A stretch of 31,171 nucleotides of DNA, taken from a virus. A program made the position numbers and the translations under genes. Of this stretch, positions 22,556-30,038 are shown in pieces. Positions within the stretch are counted from its first letter, which is position 1. The number at the start of each line of letters is the position of its first letter. The stretch is taken from IMG/VR virus record IMGVR_UViG_3300029892_000012, positions 1 through 31,171 of that record; one strand, 5' to 3'. The notes beneath the pieces are model-generated. The model had not been told where the DNA came from. It saw nothing but the letters and a program-made list of their open reading frames with translations, and did not search any database.

Positions 22556-23381
22556 CGATACCAGCCTCCTGCTCTTTTTGTTTGACCCACTCTTCCAGGC
22601 TCGCGAGGGCGCGTGGGACGTGTTTCTGCGGCTGCTTCCGCTGCCTCGCTTCTTCTTCCTCAAGCCGGGTTATCACCCAGTTGAGGATAGCGCGGTAGTC
22701 GTTCTTGTACTTCTTCCCCGTCGCCCCTTTGTAGTTGTCAAGGATCTCGATGCACCTTCGCGCCCGTTCCTCGCTGCCGAGTCTCGCCACGAGTGCCTCA
22801 TATTCGGCATTGGTCAGGCTGACAAACTCGGCGTATTTCACTTTCGGCGCTTTCGGCGCTTTTTTTCCCGCGCATTGGTCGTCACGTGTTGAGTGCTCGT
22901 CTGAGCATTGGTCGTCGTGAGAGTGCGCGGCGCCGTCAGGCGCATCCCTCGGATTCGGATTCGGATTCGGATTCGGATTCGGATTCGGATTCGGATTACG
23001 GGGACATGTGCCATCATCTGATATCACATGATTGCAGACGCTATCAGATGATTGTGGTGCTGGGTATTTGCTTCTTTTTGCCCGCACTTGCTGGTGTTTC
23101 TCCCATGTCACTACTTGCAAGTACGGTTGTCCGCCCGTCTCGTAGACGAACACCAATCCAACTTCCTGTAGGCGGTATAAACGAGATGCTATTTCTTGTG
23201 GCGCGACGCTCCCGATTTTAAGCGGATAGCACCGCGCCAAGAGGATCGCTGGCCGTGCATCTGTTCTGCCGTAGTCGTCACAGTTAACCAGCAGACGGTA
23301 GAAGAAAACTTCTTCTTCTGCCGTCAGTTGGTTGATTGTCTCGCTGGTGCAAATTGATTCTTTGAGAATACGGTTTGGCAC
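22545..23381 (-). CDS. Phage replication initiator with winged-helix N-terminus and DnaD-like C-terminus
   Basis: 278 residues from a GTG behind GGGAGG. Residues 1-110 (MPNRILKESICTSETINQLT, VFFYRLLVNCDDYGR) are the N-terminal DNA-binding domain of Gram-positive phage replisome organisers. A linker of seven Asn-Pro pairs follows (near residues 130-145), then a charged stretch. Residues about 185-250 (EFVSLTNAEYEALVARLG, CIEILDNYKGATGKKYKNDY, RAILNWVITRLEE) form the typical C-terminal module. It should bind the origin and hand over to the G39P-like loader encoded next. The repeat linker is coded by seven GGATTC units. Confidence 0.85.
   Translation of the reverse strand: MPNRILKESICTSETINQLTAEEEVFFYRLLVNCDDYGRTDARPAILLARCYPLKIGSVAPQEIASRLYRLQEVGLVFVYETGGQPYLQVVTWEKHQQVRAKRSKYPAPQSSDSVCNHVISDDGTCPRNPNPNPNPNPNPNPNPRDAPDGAAHSHDDQCSDEHSTRDDQCAGKKAPKAPKVKYAEFVSLTNAEYEALVARLGSEERARRCIEILDNYKGATGKKYKNDYRAILNWVITRLEEEEARQRKQPQKHVPRALASLEEWVKQKEQEAGIVDS
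22951..22998. repeat. Hexanucleotide microsatellite (GGATTC)7 inside the initiator gene
   Basis: Seven perfect tandem GGATTC units, followed by GGATTA, encode the Asn-Pro linker on the minus strand. Hexamers keep the frame, so copy changes would only vary linker length. Confidence 0.95.
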
Positions 23382-23402
23382 TGTTGCGCCTCCCTGCCGG
23401 CT

Positions 23403-23906
23403 TTACTTAACCACCTTCAATTCTCCCGGCTTGAGGTCGTGGTGAATGATCTCGCCGTCTGGTCCGAGTGCTACCTGCGGAAATTGAGCCCAGACTTGCC
23501 CGTCAAGTTCTGGCATTTTAACCACTTGCCCGTCAACCTCCATCTGCTTAAGGAAAAACGGAACGCTGGCATTAGTGCATTGATTCCGCAGGCTCCTAAT
23601 CCATTCAATGTTAGCCGGACGGCGGTTAGGGCCAGTTTCGCCACCGCAGACAACCCAGTTAAGATATGCTGGACGTAATTCCTCAAGCCCATCCCAAAAG
23701 CTGTCATTTGCGGGTGTAAGCACATCGTTACCGTCAGCATCACACAGGTCAATCGGCCCTAATAACGGTTCACAACTTACCCAACGCACCGCTGCCGGGA
23801 TTTGGAACAGAATCGGAATGCGCTCATCGGCCCGATCCTGGTTTTCAACACTAACGCCGAGCCAGACGTTTGACAGGGGCCATTCTCCACCGCCAGCAAC
23901 CCACAA
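23403..23906 (-). pseudogene. DUF5131/Gp37-type gene lacking its N-terminal part
   Basis: The 167-residue frame begins in the middle of the family: WPLSNVWLGVSVENQDRADE, IPAAVRWVSCEPLLGPIDL, VVCGGETGPNRRP and FFLKQMEVDGQ are its normal central and C-terminal motifs. The usual N-terminus (about 100 residues with the Cys-containing WNPVTGC... segment) is missing. The frame remains open for about 150 bases further right with no plausible start and a reading that does not match the family, so a deletion or rearrangement has removed the front. A residual protein could be made from a codon near 23906 or a TTG just upstream, but no good ribosome site is visible. The family is common in phages, with an unproven radical-SAM-like role. 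Confidence 0.75.
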
Positions 23907-23945
23907 CCGGAAGGTGTGATCTCTTGATTTAGTCTTTGATTTAGT

Positions 23946-24071
23946 CCCCCGCGAGCCGCCTGGCGTGTGACGGCCCGCGGGGGTTTGGAGGAGGTTACCC
24001 GCTTGCCGAAGGCGGATACCCCGTAGCCGGCGGCCAGCCGGTGGGGCGGGAAAGCCCGGTGCCGGTCCGCC
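23946..24071. other. Structured GC-rich non-coding stretch
   Basis: Within the gene-free gap 23907-24141 I see two folded blocks. CCCCCGCG (23946-23953) pairs with CGCGGGGG (23976-23983). Further right, GGCGGA (24011-24016) pairs with TCCGCC (24066-24071) and encloses two hairpins: CCCC/GGGG plus CCGGC/GCCGG around 24019-24046, and CGGG-AAAG-CCCG at 24047-24058. A 12-base imperfect tandem repeat (ACTAAATCAA) lies at about 23922-23945. No coding frame with a start signal is present. Direction and function are unknown. Confidence 0.4.
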
Positions 24072-24141
24072 AACTCTTGCTTACTTGCTCTTTGCCTGGG
24101 CCTGCTGCAAACACGCGGCCGTACTTATCCCCGCGCTCGTG

Positions 24142-27100
24142 TTAAGCGATCAGTTTGACCCGCGAGCCCTCTTCGCCCAGATCCTCGACCTCGATGGTCT
24201 GCGGGAACCGGGCCTTCATCCGTGGGTCGTGGCTGATTGCGATCACGCGCATATGGCTGTATCGGCTGGCCATCAACTCCAGGGCATCACAGTAAGCCTC
24301 GGTTCCCTCGCCATCGAGGAAGGGCGGCTCGTCGACGAACATCATGCCCAGCTGGATGCCGGCCCGCCGGGCCTTCAGGTCGGCCAGGGCGAACGCAACC
24401 GACAGGGCCGCCTTCACCTTCTGGCCACCCGACCGGCTCTTGTACGGCAGACTTCCGCGCATGTAGTCCGTGATCCAGATCTCCAGAGCGTTGACCTCTT
24501 TCTTGTTGCTCTTCTGGATCCGCTCCGTGCGCATCTCGAGGCTCATCTTCCCACCGGTCATCTGGCCGAGGATCTCGTTGGCCAGGGCAGCCAACTCCGG
24601 CACCACCGCGCGGACCACCGCGAACGGGATCCCGTCCTGCCCAAACGCTCGGGCCAGGGTCTGGTACCGGGTCACGGTCTGGGCTAGCGGTTCCATCTCG
24701 CGAGCCACACGCCGGCGCTCATCGGCGTCCCGGTTCAGGGTTTGCAGTTGGGCTTCGAGGCCGCCCTTGCGGGCGTGGAGTCGGTTCTGGTGCTCCTGCA
24801 GGGTCTTGATTTGGCTGCGTAGGCTCTCCACGTTCGCCTGCCAATTTGCCAGATCCCCGACCTCGACCATCAGCCGGCCCAACTCCTCGCCCAGTTGTGC
24901 GTACTCTTGTTGTTTGGTCGCGATGTTTTTCCCCAGGGCCGAAATGGCCTCAGTTGCCGCCTGGTAAGCCTCTTTCGCAGCCGCCAGTTGCTCCTTGGCC
25001 TTCGCCCAAGATTTCAGCCTTGGCAGGCGGGCTTCGAGGTCCCGGAGTGGGGCCAGTTCCGCCCTCAGGGCCTCCGCCCTGTTGTGCAGATCCTTGAATC
25101 GTGCCGAGGCCTTTTCTCGGGCGTCCTGGGCCCGGGCAACCTGGGCACGAAGGTCTTCGAGCAATTCGGTCCAAGCGCCAAGTTCCGATGCCTCTTCCGC
25201 CTTCGGTCGCAACTCCTGAACTTGTTGCTGTAGTTCATAGTGCCGCCGCTGGTCGTAGTCCAGGGCCTTCATCTTTTCGTCTAGCTCCTGCACCTGCTGG
25301 CGCAGAGGTTCAATTTTGGCAAGCAGCCCAGAGATTTTCTCTTGTAACTCGGGGATCCGAATCTTGGCCTGTTGGGCGTCAACTAGGAACCGGCAAGCTG
25401 CCCGATCCGGATCGAGGCATCCGCTATCGGCCAGCATGGCGGCCTTCGATTCAAGCGTCTTGAGATCGTGCTCCAGGGCAGCCTTGTACTCGGCTTTCCG
25501 GTCCATCTCCCGTTCGATGACCATGACTTGGTCATTCAGTTCACGGTACTGTGCACCGAGTGCAGCCACCCGATCCAGCTCCGAAACCAGCTTCCGGTAC
25601 TCGGCCGCGGCCTGCTCCAGCTTCTCCCGGTTCGCCAGGGTCTCTTCAAGAGACCAAATCCGCGGCTCGGCTTTGCGGATAACCACGTCCGCGTCGCCCA
25701 TTTCGCCAAGCGCCCGGCTGACTTCCACATCCAGCTCGGCCAGCTGCGGTTGCTTTGCTTTCAGCGTTGCAACGCGTTCCTTAACCTCTTCGTATTGCGA
25801 GGCTCTCTCCAGGATCTCGGGCTCGCGGGCAAGCAGTTCGTTAGCGTTAGCCAGTCGTGTTTCGTGCTTATCGGCTTGTGCGTTAAGCTCGGAGATCTCA
25901 GCAGTCAGCCGGTTGCGCTGCTTCTGTAGTTCGCGGGCCCTGTCCCGCTTTGTCTCCAGGCAGCGTACCAGGTCCTCGGCGTCGCGCAACTCAATTTCCT
26001 TGGCCTCGATCTCGCCGGCGACTCTCTCAAGGTCACGCTTCGCGTCGGCTAGATCCTCCTCGACTCCGGGCTTCGCCTTCAGTTTCTCGTCAAGCTCGGC
26101 CAGCTGGGTCTTGGCTATGGCCAGCTGCCGGTTCGTTTCGGTGACCTTCTCCTTGGCCAGCTTTTCCAGTTGCTCGTACACGCCCAGGCCCAGGATATTG
26201 GACAGGACGTTCATGCGGTCTTCGCGGTCGGCTTCCAGGAAGATCCCGTAGGCGTCCTGCATAATCAGGCCGCAGCACCGGAATGTATGGCCGTCCATGC
26301 CCAGGAGGTCAATGATCTTCTGCTGGGTCTCCCGCGCGGTGGTGCCGGAGCGGTCGATCCAGTCGCCGTCCACCAACTCCTGCAGTGCCAGGGTTGTCTT
26401 CCCGCTCTTCGCCCGGGTCCGGACAACGCGCCAGATCGAATCACCCATCGCAAACTCAAAGGTGATACTTCCGGACTTGGCCGCCTGGTCGTTGCTGATC
26501 CAGCCGGTGAGATCGCCTTCCCGGGTTTCCTCGAATAGGCAGTCGCTGATCGCGTCCATGAACAAGGCACTCTTCCCCACCCCGTTGGGGCCGTTCACAG
26601 TGGCAAAGGAAACTTGAGAGAAGTCAAATTCGGCCTGGAGGTAGGACCGGTAGTTCCGGACCTCAAGGCGCCGCGGCACAAAAACCCCGGACAGCTTCCC
26701 AGTGGGCTGCCGGGCGCTCACAGTCTCAATAAGCGGCCGGGCCAGGTCGACCAGGGCCCGGGTCTCATCCGCGTCAAGGCCCTCGGCCAGCAACCAGGCA
26801 CTCAGGTTCTCCGCCGGACCCGCGGTCTCGGTCATCTCTTGTTTGCTGAGAGCAGCCGTGATCTGCACCGGCGTGATCTCCTGGACCCAAAACGCGCCGG
26901 CGTCATACAATGCCTTCTCGATAGCCTTGTGGTTCATCCGCTTGCGGATCTCTTCGTCGCAGCCGTAATGCAGGCGCACGATGGCGGCCCGGATCGGGGC
27001 TATTTCGGCGGAATACTTTTCGATGGCCGCGGCTGGATCGTCAGCGAACAGCTCCGGCCAGTTGTTGACGCCGTCGGTGAATACATGGACCGTCTGTAAT

Positions 27101-27936
27101 TCACGCGCCGGTGTCGTAAACCAGGCTGGCTCGTCGGGGTTATCCAGGTCGTGGATCCAGAAGCCCTTAGGGAAGTCCTCTTCGTTGAACGTAATCCGGT
27201 TGATGCTGCCGCTATAGTAGACCGGCTTGCTGCCGACACCGAGCACCCGCTGCATCCGATGGATATGCCCGAGGCAGGCCAAATCGAACGGTGCGGCCAT
27301 CAAAGCCTCGGCGGGCAGGGTGACTTCGGACTGGTGAAAGACGTGCGTCTGGCCGTTGTCGTACTCAACGCCAGCGACCGCATAGTGGGCCACCAGCACG
27401 GAAGGGGTGCCGGGATCCAGCTGGGCGCCCAGGCCCAGGACGATATCGCCCAGGAGCTTCGAGCATTGCACGTTCTCCTGTTCGGGATCCATCCCCGGGT
27501 ACCTGGCCCTGAAGTGCCCTTTGTCCAGCCCGGGCACACAGCCGACCTGTAGAGGCCCGGCCGCGGTGTCAATGGCAAACAGGCCCGGACTGGTGACCAC
27601 CCACACCCCGGGAATGGACATCCTGCTGATGGTGGCAAAGGCCGCAGGGTTGTCGTGGTTTTCGGTGCCGAGCAAGAGCAAGGTCGGCGCGACCTCGCCC
27701 AACTCACGGAGCCAGTCGGCCGCCAGGCGGATCTGCTCTAACATCGGATCGGCCCACATTTTCGACTTATGGAACAGATCGCCGGCGACCAGGATCGCGT
27801 CAGGCTTTTCCTCCCGCGCGATGTGCGCCACGAAGGCCATACATCTCAGGGTGTCGTCCATCCGGGCATTCCTGCCGCCCACAACTGGCCCGGGCAGTTC
27901 GCCTAGGTGTATGTCGCCCGTGTGTAGTATCCGCAC
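24142..27936 (-). CDS. Fused SbcD-SbcC (Mre11-Rad50) nuclease-ATPase
   Basis: 1264 residues. Residues 1-360 are an SbcD/Mre11 phosphoesterase: D8 and H10 (HTGDIHLG), D53 (GDLFH), N93-H94 (TENHD, normally GNHD), H184 (VAHYAV), and H224/H226 (LGHIH). A linker of about 50 residues follows. Residues 420-1264 are SbcC/Rad50: Walker A GPNGVGKS (449-456), Q-loop with FLEADREDR (566-574), coiled coil (about 580-835), a variant zinc hook with C840 and C848 instead of CxxC, return coil (855-1095), signature SGGQK (1169-1173), Walker B GMMFVDEPP (1197-1205) and ISHD (1234-1237). The two proteins are normally separate, adjacent genes. It should process DNA ends and hairpins in phage recombination. The GTG start lies three bases after the upstream stop, indicating coupled translation. 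Confidence 0.95.
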   Translation of the reverse strand: MRILHTGDIHLGELPGPVVGGRNARMDDTLRCMAFVAHIAREEKPDAILVAGDLFHKSKMWADPMLEQIRLAADWLRELGEVAPTLLLLGTENHDNPAAFATISRMSIPGVWVVTSPGLFAIDTAAGPLQVGCVPGLDKGHFRARYPGMDPEQENVQCSKLLGDIVLGLGAQLDPGTPSVLVAHYAVAGVEYDNGQTHVFHQSEVTLPAEALMAAPFDLACLGHIHRMQRVLGVGSKPVYYSGSINRITFNEEDFPKGFWIHDLDNPDEPAWFTTPARELQTVHVFTDGVNNWPELFADDPAAAIEKYSAEIAPIRAAIVRLHYGCDEEIRKRMNHKAIEKALYDAGAFWVQEITPVQITAALSKQEMTETAGPAENLSAWLLAEGLDADETRALVDLARPLIETVSARQPTGKLSGVFVPRRLEVRNYRSYLQAEFDFSQVSFATVNGPNGVGKSALFMDAISDCLFEETREGDLTGWISNDQAAKSGSITFEFAMGDSIWRVVRTRAKSGKTTLALQELVDGDWIDRSGTTARETQQKIIDLLGMDGHTFRCCGLIMQDAYGIFLEADREDRMNVLSNILGLGVYEQLEKLAKEKVTETNRQLAIAKTQLAELDEKLKAKPGVEEDLADAKRDLERVAGEIEAKEIELRDAEDLVRCLETKRDRARELQKQRNRLTAEISELNAQADKHETRLANANELLAREPEILERASQYEEVKERVATLKAKQPQLAELDVEVSRALGEMGDADVVIRKAEPRIWSLEETLANREKLEQAAAEYRKLVSELDRVAALGAQYRELNDQVMVIEREMDRKAEYKAALEHDLKTLESKAAMLADSGCLDPDRAACRFLVDAQQAKIRIPELQEKISGLLAKIEPLRQQVQELDEKMKALDYDQRRHYELQQQVQELRPKAEEASELGAWTELLEDLRAQVARAQDAREKASARFKDLHNRAEALRAELAPLRDLEARLPRLKSWAKAKEQLAAAKEAYQAATEAISALGKNIATKQQEYAQLGEELGRLMVEVGDLANWQANVESLRSQIKTLQEHQNRLHARKGGLEAQLQTLNRDADERRRVAREMEPLAQTVTRYQTLARAFGQDGIPFAVVRAVVPELAALANEILGQMTGGKMSLEMRTERIQKSNKKEVNALEIWITDYMRGSLPYKSRSGGQKVKAALSVAFALADLKARRAGIQLGMMFVDEPPFLDGEGTEAYCDALELMASRYSHMRVIAISHDPRMKARFPQTIEVEDLGEEGSRVKLIA

Positions 27937-27939
27937 GGC

Positions 27940-28986
27940 TTACGCCCCCCTTCGCTGAGCGGCGCTGGCAGCCTTTCTTGCGCAGGATTCGCAGAGCCGT
28001 CGGCCATAGCGCTTCATGGTCCACTCGGCGAACTCTTCCGGGGTTTTGCTGTTGCCCTGACGGTCGGTAACGGTGGTGATGATCCCGCCGCATTCATCGC
28101 CCTCGCAGCCGATCGGCTCGGGCTCATCGAAGTCGAAGCCCGGCGGCAGGTCGTCATCCGGATCCTGGTCGCGATCGACCTCTTGGGCGTCCTGAATGTC
28201 GCCGAGGACCTCGCCGGTCTCCTTATTCACAATGCGGCCGCCGGGCGTCTGTACGGTGTCGGGTTTCGCTTTGGTGTCGCCTGTCCCCAGGGCCAGGTTG
28301 GTGTTTCCACCGAAGAGATCTGAAACTCCCTGGGCCATCCGGGCAGCCACGGCCTTGCGCATTTCAGGGTCCGCCATGTTCGGCACCACCAGGGCCACGG
28401 CGAAGGGCTTTTTCAGCTCGTCGGCCGTGTAGGTGCTGGAGACCATCAGGCCCTCCCGTAGTGCGCGGTTCAGGGCTTTGGTTTCGCAGTGCTCTGTCCT
28501 GTACGGGAAGAACTTGCTGAACTGCTTTTCGGTCATGGTCTTGCGCTCGTCTTCCATCCGCAGTTCCTTGGTGCCCCGGACCATCCGCCAAGTACCGGAC
28601 GGCTCTGGCACGGCGATCGCGACCTGGTGAGCGACGTCGTCCCTCGACGGGCAGTCCCCGCACCGCGGTGCCAGCCGGGTTCGGGCGGCTGCCTCAATGC
28701 AGCGCTTGCAAGCCGACGGGGTGACAGCCTCCGAGCTGATGATCTGGATGTTGGCCGCAGCCATCAGCTTGGCAAGCCCCTTCTTCGTCAGGGCCAGCTC
28801 GCCGTTTTTTTCCCTGTAGACATCCTTCCCCTTATCGGGATCCGGATCGATCTGAACTTCGTTGATAATCACCTTGTGGATCGGGCTGATCTCCTGAATT
28901 GTCTTCACCGGGATCAGCACGTTGTACCTTTCCGGCGGGTACTCGTTGATCACCGCCAGGGCGGTGGTCTCTCCGTTGGTGGTCAC
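27940..28986 (-). CDS. Zinc-motif recombination-type protein, possible single-strand annealing factor
   Basis: 348 residues from a GTG behind AAAGGAGA; a longer frame to the right has no start signal. Residues about 5-75 form a compact N-terminal part (YPPERYNVLIPVKTIQEISP, ELALTKKGLAKLMAAANI). Cysteines form a four-Cys cluster (CKRC ... RCGDCP). CETKALNRALREGLMVSSTY resembles the segment of phage annealing proteins in which a Lys/Arg-rich helix precedes a Ser-Thr strand. The acidic linker is followed by a C-terminal zinc finger (GCEGDECGG ... RLCESCARK) similar to fingers appended to phage annealing and single-strand binding proteins. I do not recognise the family by name. The close coupling to the fused SbcD-SbcC gene supports a recombination role by inference. 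Confidence 0.6.
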   Translation of the reverse strand: MTTNGETTALAVINEYPPERYNVLIPVKTIQEISPIHKVIINEVQIDPDPDKGKDVYREKNGELALTKKGLAKLMAAANIQIISSEAVTPSACKRCIEAAARTRLAPRCGDCPSRDDVAHQVAIAVPEPSGTWRMVRGTKELRMEDERKTMTEKQFSKFFPYRTEHCETKALNRALREGLMVSSTYTADELKKPFAVALVVPNMADPEMRKAVAARMAQGVSDLFGGNTNLALGTGDTKAKPDTVQTPGGRIVNKETGEVLGDIQDAQEVDRDQDPDDDLPPGFDFDEPEPIGCEGDECGGIITTVTDRQGNSKTPEEFAEWTMKRYGRRLCESCARKAASAAQRRGA

Positions 28987-29099
28987 GGTATCTCTCCTTT
29001 CAAATGCTGTTTGTGGGCCGGGGCCGGATGATCCGGCAAGGTTTTGCTGCCCTCGCCGCATCTGCGTCCCTGATCCCAGCTTGCTCCCACCCGCCCGCG

Positions 29100-29192
29100 T
29101 CAACGGCCTGGGACATAGACAACATGCTTTTCCGCTGCCTCGATATCAACCGGAAGCGCCAGCAGGCGCTCGATTAATGCTTGTTTATCCAT
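29100..29192 (-). CDS. 30-residue mini-protein
   Basis: MDKQALIERLLALPVDIEAA then EKHVVYVPGR, with GGGAGGA upstream of the ATG. It overlaps the preceding small gene by 19 bases. The first half is an amphipathic helix. Too short for a family call; translation is supported mainly by the ribosome site. The remaining 113 bases down to the next start hold a small GCCGGA-TCA-TCCGGC dyad and nothing else recognisable. Confidence 0.5.
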   Translation of the reverse strand: MDKQALIERLLALPVDIEAAEKHVVYVPGR

Positions 29193-29335
29193 GTAACATC
29201 CTCCCTCGTTATTGGTTTACGGCCTTCTTGGTCGCCCCGGACCGCTCCCAAAAGATTGAGCCAGGTCCGCATGGCTAAGAGGTAAAGCCCGAAGTCTTTG
29301 TTCTTGCCCGCAAAGGCTGCGATCATGCGTTTCAT
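29174..29335 (-). CDS. 53-residue small protein
   Basis: MKRMIAAFAGKNKDFGLYLL then AMRTWLNLLGAVRGDQEGRK and a short end (DVTWINKH). GGAGGATG lies before the ATG. The aromatic/basic helical character resembles small phage proteins, but I recognise no family. It sits between the DUF6011-like gene and the 30-residue gene in a leftward chain. Confidence 0.6.
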   Translation of the reverse strand: MKRMIAAFAGKNKDFGLYLLAMRTWLNLLGAVRGDQEGRKPITREDVTWINKH

Positions 29336-29346
29336 GCATCATCCTC

Positions 29347-29823
29347 CTAACTCGCCCGTCGGGCGGTTCGTTTAGCAGCTCTAAAGGCCTGTTGCCTGGC
29401 CTGGTAGGCCTGTGCCGTTGCGGTCGGCCCCGCAGCGATGGCCTCTCGGTAGATAACCTTCAGGTCCTGCCCCCTGGCGAAAACCACTTCTTCCTGGTCC
29501 TTGCCGAGCTTCATTAAACATCCGTAGGCCTCAAAGGCCCCGTCCTTATATCTCACGCTGACGCGCATGTGGTAGCTCCTGATCATGTTCCCAGGGTCCG
29601 GGTAATCCCAGTTCACCCCCAGATCAATCTCTCCGCCGGCCTTTAGCAACTCCTCCCGGCGGGCCCACTCTTTGTCATCCGCCTGCAAATCGGCGTCGAA
29701 CACCCCGCCGCCGGCCTTCTTATAACATTTTGGTCCAAGGCACCGGGCAATGGAGTGGGGATTGCTCAAGGCCCGGCTGCACCTCATGCACCGGTCTGAT
29801 TTTTGAGCCTGTTCCATGGTCAT
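29347..29823 (-). CDS. DUF6011-like zinc protein
   Basis: 158 residues from the ATG at 29823 (MTMEQAQKSDRCMRCSRALS). The Cys motif RCMRCSRAL ... ARCLGPKCYKKA has the pattern of DUF6011, a small zinc domain found in phage and plasmid proteins that often sits beside other domains. The rest has beta segments (MRVSVRYKDGAFEAYGCLM) and a basic helical end (FRAAKRTARRAS). AAAGGAAA precedes the start. A longer frame from a GTG at 29934 joins it to a different, probably broken, small gene and is not used. Confidence 0.72.
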   Translation of the reverse strand: MTMEQAQKSDRCMRCSRALSNPHSIARCLGPKCYKKAGGGVFDADLQADDKEWARREELLKAGGEIDLGVNWDYPDPGNMIRSYHMRVSVRYKDGAFEAYGCLMKLGKDQEEVVFARGQDLKVIYREAIAAGPTATAQAYQARQQAFRAAKRTARRAS

Positions 29824-29934
29824 TTTCCTTTCCTGGATCGTAGTCCAGGAGGACCCGCAGGGCCCTGACCATCCTCTGGCCATGTCAGGCTCATATTCAG
29901 CTCGGTATTCAAGGTCTTTCGGTTGTCTGGCCAC
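29824..29934 (-). pseudogene. Small gene interrupted by a frameshift
   Basis: A GTG at 29934 behind AAAGGAGG starts ARQPKDLEYRAEYEPDMAR. Directly after DMAR the reading becomes poor (GWSGPCGSSW), but the other frame reads MVRALRVLLDYDPGKEN, which is the expected continuation of the common small phage protein of the form YxPDMxRMVxALRVLLDY. One deleted base, or two inserted, at about 29875-29880 would explain it. It is either a true mutation or a sequencing error. Confidence 0.55.
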
Positions 29935-29960
29935 TCTGCGGGCCTCCTTTCATTCCCCTC

Positions 29961-29989
29961 TTGTGTCAGCCGGGTAGGCGTGATACAAT
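29961..29989 (+). promoter_or_regulatory. Rightward promoter facing the 3' end of the XRE gene
   Basis: TTGTGT (29961-29966), a 17-base spacer and TACAAT (29984-29989) preceded by TGA (extended -10). The start point would be near 29997. It is antisense to the leftward operon and drives no visible open frame. Confidence 0.6.
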
Positions 29990-30010
29990 GGGGGTAGGGT
30001 AATTTCGGAT

Positions 30011-30038
30011 GGGCGCTTACGAAGCGCTCTTTCTTTTT
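30011..30038 (+). terminator. Rightward intrinsic terminator overlapping the XRE stop codon
   Basis: GGGCGCTT-ACG-AAGCGCTC is a perfect stem apart from one G-U pair, followed by TTTCTTTTT on the plus strand. In the leftward direction no T run follows. The stem includes the TAA stop of the XRE gene. With the promoter at 29961-29989 the transcript would be only about 40 bases. Confidence 0.65.

Noticed and set aside
22951-22998. Hexamer repeat as replication iterons
   Set aside because: The units are perfect 6-mers that encode an in-frame Asn-Pro linker, and iterons are usually longer; a dual role cannot be excluded but is not supported.
24030-24075. Weak resemblance to the cobalamin riboswitch core (GGGAAAGCCCGGTG ... 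CCGCCAACT)
   Set aside because: The conserved middle box and the CCCGCCACTGT end are not present, and no cobalamin gene is nearby.
28987-29103. 39-residue N-terminal extension of the zinc recombination protein
   Set aside because: The extension is low in recognisable structure and lacks a ribosome site, while the GTG at 28986 follows AAAGGAGA.
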